A stretch of 64,000 nucleotides of DNA. Origin: UBA4312 sp040266995 (lineage in GTDB: Bacteria > Bacillota_I > Bacilli_A > Erysipelotrichales > Erysipelotrichaceae). Location of the stretch: assembly GCA_040266995.1 (NCBI GenBank), contig JAWRHV010000010.1, forward strand, positions 45,690 through 109,689, in the 5' to 3' direction. This document shows positions 25,639 to 33,074 of this stretch, piece by piece. How positions within the stretch are numbered: position 1 is the first letter of the stretch; the number at the start of each line of letters is the position of its first letter. A program made the translations under genes and the position numbers. The notes below the pieces were generated by a model. It saw nothing but the letters and a program-made list of their open reading frames with translations, ran no database searches and was not told the DNA's origin.

Positions 25639-26732
25639 TAGAAAGCCTCCCTTATCATTCCATTTTCGACCATATACAGATGATAGGAACGATTCGCAAA
25701 CCATTCCTTTTTTACAGGTTTCGTCGTCGTAATAAATATTTGCATAGAATCTGGTAAGTTCTGTATCAATGATCTTTTTCTTCCGTTATCCAATTCACTG
25801 AATACATCATCCAGTAAAAGAATCGGATATTGATGGCTCTTATCTTTAATAATATCTGCCAGTCCCAGTTTTAATGCCAGTAAAAAACTTCTTTTCTGTC
25901 CCTGGCTGGCAATTTCATAGACCGGTTTATCATTTAAAAGAAAGATAATGTCATCCTTGTGAATACCGGCCATTGTCTGTTTATAATATTTGTCTTTGGA
26001 TCTGTTCTTGTCATAAATATCTCGCAATTGACTTTCCATATCCTCATTTATATCTACAAATGTTTTATAAACAGCACTAATTTTTTCTTCTTTTTTTTCA
26101 AAAAAAGGATATAAATTTTGTGATTTATCCATTAATTCTTTAATAAACTGCGACCTTTGCCGGATAATGACCAACTGATCCTGGATCATCTGATCCGTAT
26201 AGGTCTTTAACAACACATCGTCTACCTTATCCATTTTCAAAATATGATTTCTTTCTTTTAACAAATTCTGATAATGAGAAAGTGTATAAGTATACGTCTT
26301 TGATAATTTGATCAGTTCCATATCAATAAAATATCGTCTATTTCTTGGAGATTTTTGAAAAAGAATCATATCATCCGGACAAAATAAAATAGCATTTACA
26401 ATACCTACAAAATCCGAATATTTGTTAACCGGATTCTGAAATCGGAATAGATGCTTTTTTTTATCTGTAACAATAATTTTTAAATCCTGGATTGTTTGAT
26501 TGGATTCTACTTTTGCTTCTATCTGCATATAATCCTTATCCTGTTTTACCAGACTGGAAAGCTGTCCGGTCCGAAAGGAGTGCAGATGACTTAAAAAATA
26601 AATGGATTCGATCAGATTTGTTTTTCCTTGTGCATTCTTTCCACATAAGCAGTGAATGCTGCTGCTTTGAAAGGTGACAGAACAAGATTCATAGTTTCTA
26701 TAATTCTGTATATTCAATTGATTTAAATTCAT
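25638..26732 (-). CDS. recF: DNA replication and repair protein RecF
   Basis: A 364-residue SMC-like ATPase that, with RecO and RecR, loads RecA at single-strand gaps. GKNAQGKTNLIESI is Walker A, ASQGQKRSFLLALKL the ABC signature, and LLLDDVFSELD Walker B. It starts within the yaaA stop (ATGA overlap) and ends within the gyrB start, showing tight translational coupling. Confidence 0.96.
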   Translation of the reverse strand: MNLNQLNIQNYRNYESCSVTFQSSSIHCLCGKNAQGKTNLIESIYFLSHLHSFRTGQLSSLVKQDKDYMQIEAKVESNQTIQDLKIIVTDKKKHLFRFQNPVNKYSDFVGIVNAILFCPDDMILFQKSPRNRRYFIDMELIKLSKTYTYTLSHYQNLLKERNHILKMDKVDDVLLKTYTDQMIQDQLVIIRQRSQFIKELMDKSQNLYPFFEKKEEKISAVYKTFVDINEDMESQLRDIYDKNRSKDKYYKQTMAGIHKDDIIFLLNDKPVYEIASQGQKRSFLLALKLGLADIIKDKSHQYPILLLDDVFSELDNGRKRSLIQNLPDSMQIFITTTKPVKKEWFANRSYHLYMVENGMIREAF

Positions 26733-26932
26733 TGGATTTCTATCCTTTGTTCATCAATTTGAACACAATCTCCCTTAAAAAGCTTTTTTCCTCTTCTTTG
26801 CTCCGGTTGTCCGTTGACATAGACCATATGTTCCTGAAGAAAAAATTTAGCCTGTCCTCCACTATAGATAAAATCACAGGCCTTTAATAATTGAGATAAT
26901 GTAATATAGTCATTTTCCAACTTAAAATCCAT
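26729..26932 (-). CDS. yaaA: S4 domain RNA-binding protein YaaA
   Basis: A 67-residue protein that is essentially one S4 fold (ITLSQLLKACDFIYSGGQAK, VYVNGQPEQRRGKKL). It is the conserved small gene between dnaN and recF in Bacillota and has been linked to large-subunit assembly. AAGGGGAA lies upstream of the ATG. An extended -10 TGCTATAAT (26964-26956, minus) follows the dnaN terminator, so yaaA-recF-gyrB-gyrA can be transcribed without dnaA-dnaN. Confidence 0.9.
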   Translation of the reverse strand: MDFKLENDYITLSQLLKACDFIYSGGQAKFFLQEHMVYVNGQPEQRRGKKLFKGDCVQIDEQRIEIQ

Positions 26933-26955
26933 GAAGTTCCCCTTTATGCTTTAAT

Positions 26956-26964
26956 ATTATAGCA
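26956..26964 (-). promoter_or_regulatory. Extended -10 promoter for yaaA-recF-gyrBA
   Basis: TGCTATAAT on the minus strand, between the dnaN terminator and the yaaA ribosome-binding site; no clear -35. Confidence 0.5.
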
Positions 26965-27003
26965 TATTTTGAATTTTATAACTATAAGAATCCCCCCCAT
27001 TTA

Positions 27004-27034
27004 AAAATAAAAAAAGCCTTAAACAGGCTTTTAA
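27004..27034 (-). terminator. Terminator downstream of dnaN
   Basis: Minus strand AAAAGCCT-gttta-AGGCTTTTTTT. Confidence 0.75.
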
Positions 27035-27039
27035 ATGAA

Positions 27040-28164
27040 TTAATCGTAACTTCTTACCGGTACGATGATCATAATGGCAGAATCATCTTCCGGATTGACA
27101 ATACGGATTGGTTTCATTAATCCGGAAAATTTCAGTTCCACTTTTTCACAACGCAACGCTCTGACCGCATCCAACAAAAAGGATCCGTTACATGTTAATG
27201 TCAATGGTTCTCCTTGATAGATACAATCGGTCATGACTTCATCGGAGTTACCAATTTCCGATGAACTTGTCTTTACACGGACAATTTCTTCCGAACATTC
27301 CAATTTTACCAGATGGATCTTATCGTTACGAATAAAGTTTGTACGATCGACGATACTGGTCAGTTCATGAGAGGATACCACCAAGGTAGCTACACTGTTG
27401 GTCGGAATGATTCGTTCCACTTCCGGAAAGCTTCCATCCAAGAGACGTGTCTGGAAGATGGTTTGATCAAAGATGAATTGTGCTTTCTTTCGATCGATAT
27501 ACATGTCTATCTGTTGTTGCTCATCCGATAAAGATTTTACAACTTCGGACAAGGTTTTACTCGGAATGGTTACGTTCATATCCGCTTTTGAATCAATCGT
27601 CACTTTTTTTCTGGCCAGTCGGTAAGAATCGGTGCCGGAACAATACAACTGATTCTGTTGAATATTAAAGTTGATTCCCATTAATACCGGTCTTTGTTGA
27701 TCATTGTCTCCACACGCATACGCGGTCTGATTGACAATATCTTTTAGATCGGATGTATGGATATGAATCGCTGTTTCCGGCTGCGAAAAATCAATATTCG
27801 GATATTGTTCTGCTTCAATGCCATTTAAATTAAACTGTCCATTATTGCTGGTGATGCGTACTAGTTCAAAATCCATCAATTCCATTTCAATAACAGGACT
27901 GTCAATCTTACGGACAATTTCCAACAGATATTTTGAATCCATAACAATAGATCCTTCGGATTCAATCTTTAGTTGATTTTCTTCATCGGATTCCATCATC
28001 GTGCGAATAGAAATATTGGAATCACTTCCTGTTAATATAATTTTATTAGCTTCCACTCGAATATGAATACCGGATAAAGCCGGCAGCGGTGAAAATACGC
28101 TGATGGCACGAGAGGTTACGGATAGCTTATTGTAAAAGTATTTACGATCGATTGAGAATTTCAT
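27040..28164 (-). CDS. dnaN: DNA polymerase III beta subunit (sliding clamp)
   Basis: A 374-residue clamp of three similar domains beginning MKFSIDRKYFYNKL and ending in PVRSYD, the usual hydrophobic-pocket C-terminus (PVR...). FSPLPALSGIHIRV, GTDSYRLARKKV and FPEVERIIP are conserved blocks. The ring holds the polymerase and other DNA enzymes on DNA. GGAGA lies eight bases before the ATG. It follows dnaA across a 140-bp gap that holds DnaA-box-like repeats. Confidence 0.97.
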   Translation of the reverse strand: MKFSIDRKYFYNKLSVTSRAISVFSPLPALSGIHIRVEANKIILTGSDSNISIRTMMESDEENQLKIESEGSIVMDSKYLLEIVRKIDSPVIEMELMDFELVRITSNNGQFNLNGIEAEQYPNIDFSQPETAIHIHTSDLKDIVNQTAYACGDNDQQRPVLMGINFNIQQNQLYCSGTDSYRLARKKVTIDSKADMNVTIPSKTLSEVVKSLSDEQQQIDMYIDRKKAQFIFDQTIFQTRLLDGSFPEVERIIPTNSVATLVVSSHELTSIVDRTNFIRNDKIHLVKLECSEEIVRVKTSSSEIGNSDEVMTDCIYQGEPLTLTCNGSFLLDAVRALRCEKVELKFSGLMKPIRIVNPEDDSAIMIIVPVRSYD

Positions 28165-28204
28165 AAATGTATCTCCTTTGTCTTTATGTATTAGTGTAAC
28201 AATA

Positions 28205-28300
28205 ATAAGGTGTGGAAAACGTGGAAAACTTTTGATAAAACGCTTATTTTATCTGTAAATCCTTGCATATCCGTCTGTGGAAAAGCAGGGATTTATATGG
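28205..28300. other. DnaA-box cluster between dnaA and dnaN (second half of a bipartite origin)
   Basis: TGTGGAAAA at 28211-28219 and 28276-28284, CGTGGAAAA at 28220-28228 and TATGGAAAA near 28297, all in one orientation. These are complements of TTTTCCACA, a one-base variant of the DnaA box TTATCCACA. Box clusters on both sides of dnaA match the Bacillus-type bipartite origin. Confidence 0.55.
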
Positions 28301-28304
28301 AAAA

Positions 28305-29663
28305 CTATTCCAGGTTTTCCTTGATTTTAGTCATAGCGATAGAAAAAGCTTTGTCCTGTTTCAATAGCTTGGCTGCTCGATCATAGGAACTTTTGATCGT
28401 GGAATGATCTCTATGTCCTAACTCATTGCCGATTTGCGTCCAGGACGTATCCAGCATTTCATGCGTTAAGTATACAAACATATGACGTGCTGTAACCAGA
28501 CGTTTTTGCCGGGATTTTCCTTCTATATCTCTATAAGACATGCCATAGAACCGAGTGACGGCTTTTTTTATCTGTTTTGGTGTCAATTTATCCGGTTTTG
28601 CCATAACAATTTGATCGGATAAAATCATTTTCGCAAAATCCAGATCGATAACCTCCGGATTTTCCAGTGTTGCGTTAAAAAGAAGCTTATTTAAATTTCC
28701 TTCCAGTTTTCTAACGTCATCGGAAAACTGCAAGGCCAGATAATCAATGACCTCATCTGTAATCGGACAAGTTTCTTCGTAACCTTCCAGCTTTTTGCGC
28801 AAAATGGCCCGGCTTGTATCAAATTCCGGTTTTTGGATATTGACCACAAGCCCTTTGGTGAAGCGGGAAATCAAACGAGATTGAATGCCGGTCAGCTGAT
28901 TGGGATGCATATCACTGGTAATGATAATCTGCGCATTTTTATCAATCAGTGCATTATAGACCTTAAAAAAGACTTCCTGCGAACTGGATTGTGTCAAATT
29001 TTGTATATCATCAATCAGAAAGTAATCGTGATCGATCAGTTGACTTTGTACAAGATCCACTGTATTTCCATGAATATTCTTGGTTTTCATCGCATCCAGA
29101 AGAATCGAAACGAGATCACCGGCATACGCATAGAAGAACTTGCATTCCGGTTTTTCCTTGCGAAGATAATTGCCGATCGCATGTAGAAGATGCGTTTTTC
29201 CCAACCCGGAATTTCCATATAACATAATTGGATTGAACATATGATTCGATTGTGTACAACTGGCCAGACATGCCGCATAGGCTTCTTGATTGGATTTTCC
29301 TTCAACGAAATTTTCGAAGGTGTAGTCCGGATTCAGCTTTGCGTCGATGATATGACTGGTCCGGTATTCAATATCGATTTCCGGCTGCAGTTTTTGCGCT
29401 TCATGGTATTCCAGAAACTGAATGGGAATTCTATATCCCCAAACATCAGCTAATATATGTTCTATAAGCTCTTTTGCATCTTTTTGTGTAACTATGTTCT
29501 TGGTGATCATAGAACGATAGGAAACATACGCAAACTGATCATCAATTTTAAAAAGATTTGTCTTCCGGATCCAGTTTCTAAAAGTATCGTCATCAAAAAA
29601 ATGACTCTCTTCTATTTTATCCAATGTTTCTTTCCAGATGTCGTTAAATGATACCGATTCCAT
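28305..29663 (-). CDS. dnaA: Chromosomal replication initiator protein DnaA
   Basis: A 452-residue DnaA. Domain I is N-terminal (FNDIWKETLDKIEESHFFDD), the AAA+ domain shows YGNSGLGKTHLLHAIGNYL and LIDDIQNLT, and domain IV ends with the helix-turn-helix signature IGNELGHRDHSTIKSSYDRA. It binds DnaA boxes and melts oriC. I start at MESVSFND (29663) after GGAGA; a longer in-frame version would run through the promoter. Promoter: TTAAAC, 17 bases, TATAAT just upstream. Confidence 0.97.
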   Translation of the reverse strand: MESVSFNDIWKETLDKIEESHFFDDDTFRNWIRKTNLFKIDDQFAYVSYRSMITKNIVTQKDAKELIEHILADVWGYRIPIQFLEYHEAQKLQPEIDIEYRTSHIIDAKLNPDYTFENFVEGKSNQEAYAACLASCTQSNHMFNPIMLYGNSGLGKTHLLHAIGNYLRKEKPECKFFYAYAGDLVSILLDAMKTKNIHGNTVDLVQSQLIDHDYFLIDDIQNLTQSSSQEVFFKVYNALIDKNAQIIITSDMHPNQLTGIQSRLISRFTKGLVVNIQKPEFDTSRAILRKKLEGYEETCPITDEVIDYLALQFSDDVRKLEGNLNKLLFNATLENPEVIDLDFAKMILSDQIVMAKPDKLTPKQIKKAVTRFYGMSYRDIEGKSRQKRLVTARHMFVYLTHEMLDTSWTQIGNELGHRDHSTIKSSYDRAAKLLKQDKAFSIAMTKIKENLE

Positions 29664-29729
29664 ACATTCTCCAATCTTGCACATACGATTATACACGAAT
29701 TCATTTAAAAGTTTAAGGAATAAAAAAAA

Positions 29730-30240
29730 TAAGTTTTCCACGATTTTTGTGGGGAAAACTGTTTATACATTGGGGAAAACTTTTAAAAACGGGGAAAAGT
29801 AGTGGGGAAAACTCTTGTTTTTTTGAGGAGTTATCCCTATAAGCAGGTCTTGTATTCTCTTTGCTTATAAGCGATTGCAGACTTATCCACAAAAAACGGT
29901 GGGGATAAAATTTTAAGGCTTTACAGGGTGGAAAACACAAGGAAAGAAGAGGGAAAAGGAGTGGTTATAATAAAAAGAGAAATAATAAAATCCCCATAAG
30001 ATCGGGAAAAAGTTACTATGTTTATAACAGGTTGATAGAGTTATTTGGTAAAAAATATGTTATGAGCACATATAATAAATTATAAGGATAATAAATAGGC
30101 ACGAGAAGATATTTATATATATAAGGATATTTATCCGGTAATTATCAATCACTGTATGTGTCCCTATCCTATAGAATCAAGAGATATATTCATGGAGTCC
30201 AGGGATATTTGTTTCTATATAATAAAAAAAGATTCATAAT
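29730..30240. other. oriC: Chromosomal replication origin oriC (dnaA-rpmH intergenic)
   Basis: About 650 bp without genes between dnaA and rpmH. A perfect DnaA box TTATCCACA lies at 29883-29891; near matches are TGGGGATAA (29900-29908), TTATCCCTA (29831-29839), TTTTCCACG (29734-29742) and TTATCCGGT (30129-30137 region). Four copies of a GGGGAAAACT-like unit (29751, 29772, 29791, 29804 regions) form a degenerate series reminiscent of weak DnaA boxes. The stretch 30040-30240 is extremely AT-rich (runs such as ATTTATATATATAAGG) and is the likely unwinding element. Transcription points away on both sides. Confidence 0.85.
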
Positions 30241-30243
30241 TTA

Positions 30244-30273
30244 TTGACTTTTGTTTGAAATCATGCTTATAAT
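30244..30273 (+). promoter_or_regulatory. Promoter of rpmH-rnpA
   Basis: TTGACT (30244-30249), 18 bases, TATAAT (30268-30273). Confidence 0.7.
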
Positions 30274-30314
30274 GTTTAAGCAATTGAAAAAATAAAAGAC
30301 TGAGGGGTGTGAAA

Positions 30315-30449
30315 ATGAAAAGAACATATCAGCCAAGTAAAATTAAACACCAGAGAACACATGGTTTCCGTGCCAGAATGGCAACAACTGGTGGACGTAA
30401 GGTTCTTGCAAGAAGAAGAGCAAAGGGCAGAAAGGTATTATCCGCATAG
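30315..30449 (+). CDS. rpmH: Large ribosomal subunit protein bL34
   Basis: A 44-residue basic protein beginning MKRTYQPSKIKHQRTHGFRA and ending KGRKVLSA, which matches bL34 over its whole length. GAGGGGTG precedes the ATG. It is the first gene to the right of oriC, with rnpA next, as in nearly all bacteria. Too short for many gene finders' cutoffs but unmistakable. Confidence 0.97.
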   Translation: MKRTYQPSKIKHQRTHGFRARMATTGGRKVLARRRAKGRKVLSA

Positions 30450-30476
30450 AAATCACCTGACATGGTGATTTTTTTG
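30450..30476 (+). terminator. Terminator/attenuator between rpmH and rnpA
   Basis: Stem AAATCACC / GGTGATTT (30450-30457, 30464-30471), loop TGACAT, then a T-run. It would keep bL34 expression well above that of the RNase P protein. Confidence 0.75.
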
Positions 30477-30494
30477 TCTGGATAGGAGGTATTT

Positions 30495-30830
30495 GTGAAA
30501 AAAGCATATAGAGTGTGTAAAAATTATGAATTCTCTTCTATTATCCAGCAGCATACTTTCGTAAAATCGTCGTCTTTTGTTATTTATTATGTGGATCGAA
30601 AAGAAGATCAGGCACGTGTTGGAATCAGTGTAGGTAAAAAACTGGGGAATGCGGTAAAACGAAATAAAATCAAAAGACAGGTGCGAAGGATGATCGATGA
30701 TATATATGATTTTAATGAATCTTATGATACGATACTTATCGTAAGACCTCATTATCTTCGTTTTTCTTATGCAGAGAATAAAAAACAACTGTATGATCTG
30801 AAACGAAGAATAGATAAAAGAAAAGGATAG
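30495..30830 (+). CDS. rnpA: Ribonuclease P protein component
   Basis: A 111-residue basic protein assisting the RNase P RNA in 5' maturation of tRNAs. The RNR-type motif is seen as GKKLGNAVKRNKIKRQVRRM. The start is a GTG with AGGAGGT six bases before it. It is followed by yidC after seven bases. Confidence 0.95.
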   Translation: MKKAYRVCKNYEFSSIIQQHTFVKSSSFVIYYVDRKEDQARVGISVGKKLGNAVKRNKIKRQVRRMIDDIYDFNESYDTILIVRPHYLRFSYAENKKQLYDLKRRIDKRKG

Positions 30831-30837
30831 AGAAAAT

Positions 30838-31827
30838 ATGACACGAAGCATTCAAAAGAAATTGAAAGTATTGATCGTTTGTTTATTTCTTTTGCTGACT
30901 TGTACGGCATGTAGTGCACCGCGAGCAAGGGATGGAAAAACAAAAGTAGATCAGATTATTTCCAGTGAAACCGTAACCGTGAAAAAATCCGATGTGAATG
31001 TAACGGAAATCAAAGATGAAAAATTAGCGAAAAAATACGCAAAACTGGATGATGATGCCGAAATTACGATTGAACCGACAACATTTAAACAAGCTATCGG
31101 AAATGGCTGGTTTGATGGATTGATCGTATGGCCGTTGGCAACGTTGATCAATAAGGTTGCTGCCAAGACAGATGCCGGTATCGGTATTATTGTCGCTACC
31201 TTGTTATTACAGCTGGTTTTATTTGCGTTGACAGGAAAGTCGCAGATGTCTTCCCAGAGAATGCAGGAAATACAGCCGGAACTGCAGGCCATCCAGAATA
31301 AATATAAAGGAAGAACCGATCAGCAGTCCCAGATGAAGATGTATTCCGAAACCCAGGAGCTGTATAAGAAATATGATATCCATCCATTCGGATCGATACT
31401 TGTCATGTTCCTGCAGCTACCGATCATGATGGGAATGTACTATGCTACGATGCGTGCAGCCAGTGTAATATATGGTACCTTCATGGGTATTCGTTTGTCT
31501 CTTACGCCAATGCAGGGAATTCGTTCATTGAATGTGCCGATCATTATCATTTATGCTTTGATGATCATCTGCCAGTTTGTGACAACACAGCTGCCAAAAT
31601 GGCTGAAAAAATATCAGGATAAGAAAGACAATGTACGGGTAAAGAAATACAAGCAGGATGAAAACCAGACACAGAATACAATGAATATGTATATGTATAT
31701 GATGACGATCATGTTTGCGTTTATTTATGTCGGATGGCCGACAGCCATGTCATTCTACTGGGTAGTTACTTCGATTATACGTATTATTCAAAATATCGTT
31801 CTTCATAAAGCTATGCATAAGAACTAG
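30838..31827 (+). CDS. yidC: YidC/Oxa1 membrane protein insertase (lipoprotein form)
   Basis: A 329-residue insertase. The N-terminus is a lipoprotein signal (LLLTCTACS), typical for Gram-positive YidC/SpoIIIJ. A non-conserved extracytoplasmic stretch follows, then the five-helix core with IQNKYKGRTDQQSQMKMYSE (the coiled-coil cytoplasmic loop), FLQLPIMMGMYYA, and WPTAMSFYWVVTSI. It inserts membrane proteins alone or with SecYEG. A conserved arginine expected in the groove cannot be assigned with certainty from the first helix. Next gene is jag, its usual partner. Confidence 0.95.
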   Translation: MTRSIQKKLKVLIVCLFLLLTCTACSAPRARDGKTKVDQIISSETVTVKKSDVNVTEIKDEKLAKKYAKLDDDAEITIEPTTFKQAIGNGWFDGLIVWPLATLINKVAAKTDAGIGIIVATLLLQLVLFALTGKSQMSSQRMQEIQPELQAIQNKYKGRTDQQSQMKMYSETQELYKKYDIHPFGSILVMFLQLPIMMGMYYATMRAASVIYGTFMGIRLSLTPMQGIRSLNVPIIIIYALMIICQFVTTQLPKWLKKYQDKKDNVRVKKYKQDENQTQNTMNMYMYMMTIMFAFIYVGWPTAMSFYWVVTSIIRIIQNIVLHKAMHKN

Positions 31828-31837
31828 GAGGCCATCT

Positions 31838-32464
31838 ATGAAATTTGATACATTTATCGGAAAAACTGTAGATGATGCATTAGCACAAGCTGCAGCAGCC
31901 AAACAAGTAAACAAGGAAGATATTCATTATACTGTTATTGATGAAAAAAGTGGTTTTTTAGGAATTGGTAAACAAGTTGAAATTGAAGCTTATTGTGAAA
32001 AAGATGTAGAAGCATTTATTGAAAGCTATATTCAAAATTATTTCGATAATGCTGAACTGGATGGACATGTCATGATTGAAAATGACAATGGATTCTATCG
32101 TATTTCTGTTGATACTTCCAACAATGCGGTCTTAATCGGAAAAAGCGGACGTTCTTTGCAGGCATTTAACCGCCTGGTAAAAGTAGCTGTCAGTGCGCAG
32201 TTTAAGAAAAGAGTTGGTCTGTTGATCGACGTGAATGGATACAAACAGGAACGTTATGAAAAATTATGTCGTATGGCAGTCCGTGTGGCTCGTGATGTAC
32301 AAAGAACAAAAATTGATGCCAGTCTGGATCCGATGACAGCGGATGAAAGAAAGGCTGTTCACAATGCGTTGGCCAAGATGAAAGATATCTCTACGCATTC
32401 AGAAGGTGAAGGCGATCGTCGACATATCAATATTTTGTATACGCCAGGAAAGGAAATTGAGTAA
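31838..32464 (+). CDS. jag: RNA-binding protein KhpB/Jag
   Basis: A 208-residue protein with three domains: Jag_N (FIGKTVDDALAQAA, GFLGIGKQVEIEA), a KH domain (AVLIGKSGRSLQAFNRLV) and R3H (MTADERKAVHNALAKMKDIS followed by a Gly-Glu-Gly-Asp-Arg-Arg block). With KhpA it forms an RNA-binding complex affecting cell elongation and division. AGGAGG lies before the ATG. The stop codon is the first part of a strong terminator. Confidence 0.94.
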   Translation: MKFDTFIGKTVDDALAQAAAAKQVNKEDIHYTVIDEKSGFLGIGKQVEIEAYCEKDVEAFIESYIQNYFDNAELDGHVMIENDNGFYRISVDTSNNAVLIGKSGRSLQAFNRLVKVAVSAQFKKRVGLLIDVNGYKQERYEKLCRMAVRVARDVQRTKIDASLDPMTADERKAVHNALAKMKDISTHSEGEGDRRHINILYTPGKEIE

Positions 32465-32487
32465 CGAGATCCCTCGTTACTTTTTTT
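32461..32487 (+). terminator. Terminator after jag
   Basis: GTAACGAG / CTCGTTAC (32461-32468, 32473-32480), loop ATCC, seven Ts. Confidence 0.9.
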
Positions 32488-32499
32488 AGCGAGTAGAGT

Positions 32500-33063
32500 A
32501 TGAAGATTATTATTGGATTGGGAAATCCGGGGGTTAAGTATCAAAGAACAAGACATAATGCCGGCTATATGGTCATGGATCGACTGGCTGAATTGTGTCA
32601 ATTTGAATTTACACAAGAAAAATTCTCGGCTCATTTTGCGAAAGGAAAAATTAAAGGAGAGGATGTTATCCTGTTAAAACCGGTCACTTATATGAATAAC
32701 AGTGGCTTTGCTCTTCGGCAGTGTCTGGATTTTTATAAGGAGAGTCCGGAAAATGTATTAGTGATATACGATGACATTGATCTGCCGGTAGGAAGAATAC
32801 GATTACGTCAACAAGGGAGCGCCGGTGGTCATAAAGGAATGAAAAGCATCATATCTTGTATTTTTACCACAGAGTTTGACCGGATACGAGTGGGAATCGG
32901 CCGTGATGCCCAGGTGCCGATCATCGACTGGGTCCTGCAGGCCTTTAAAGAAGAAGAAAAGGAAAATCTGCAATCAGCCATTGATCTGGCTGCCCAGGCT
33001 GCTTTTGAATCGATTCATACAGATTTTTCCAAAGTGATGAATGTATATAATAAAAAGAAATAA
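32500..33063 (+). CDS. pth: Peptidyl-tRNA hydrolase
   Basis: A 187-residue enzyme releasing tRNA from stalled peptidyl-tRNA. IIGLGNPGVKYQRTRHNAGY holds the catalytic histidine, KPVTYMNNSG and YDDIDLPVGRIRLRQQGSAG the substrate-binding blocks, and GGHKGMKSI the loop glycine motif. It starts the pth-mfd-rqcP-NUDIX-HD operon, a common Bacillota order. Confidence 0.96.
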   Translation: MKIIIGLGNPGVKYQRTRHNAGYMVMDRLAELCQFEFTQEKFSAHFAKGKIKGEDVILLKPVTYMNNSGFALRQCLDFYKESPENVLVIYDDIDLPVGRIRLRQQGSAGGHKGMKSIISCIFTTEFDRIRVGIGRDAQVPIIDWVLQAFKEEEKENLQSAIDLAAQAAFESIHTDFSKVMNVYNKKK

Positions 33064-33074
33064 AGGTGATGTTC

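Noticed and set aside
28833..29186. 117-codon plus-strand open frame opposite dnaA
   Set aside because: It is antisense to conserved AAA+ coding sequence with no start signal.
29664..29741. N-terminal extension of DnaA
   Set aside because: It would cover the -10 and -35 of the dnaA promoter; DnaA proteins begin close to the FNDIW helix.
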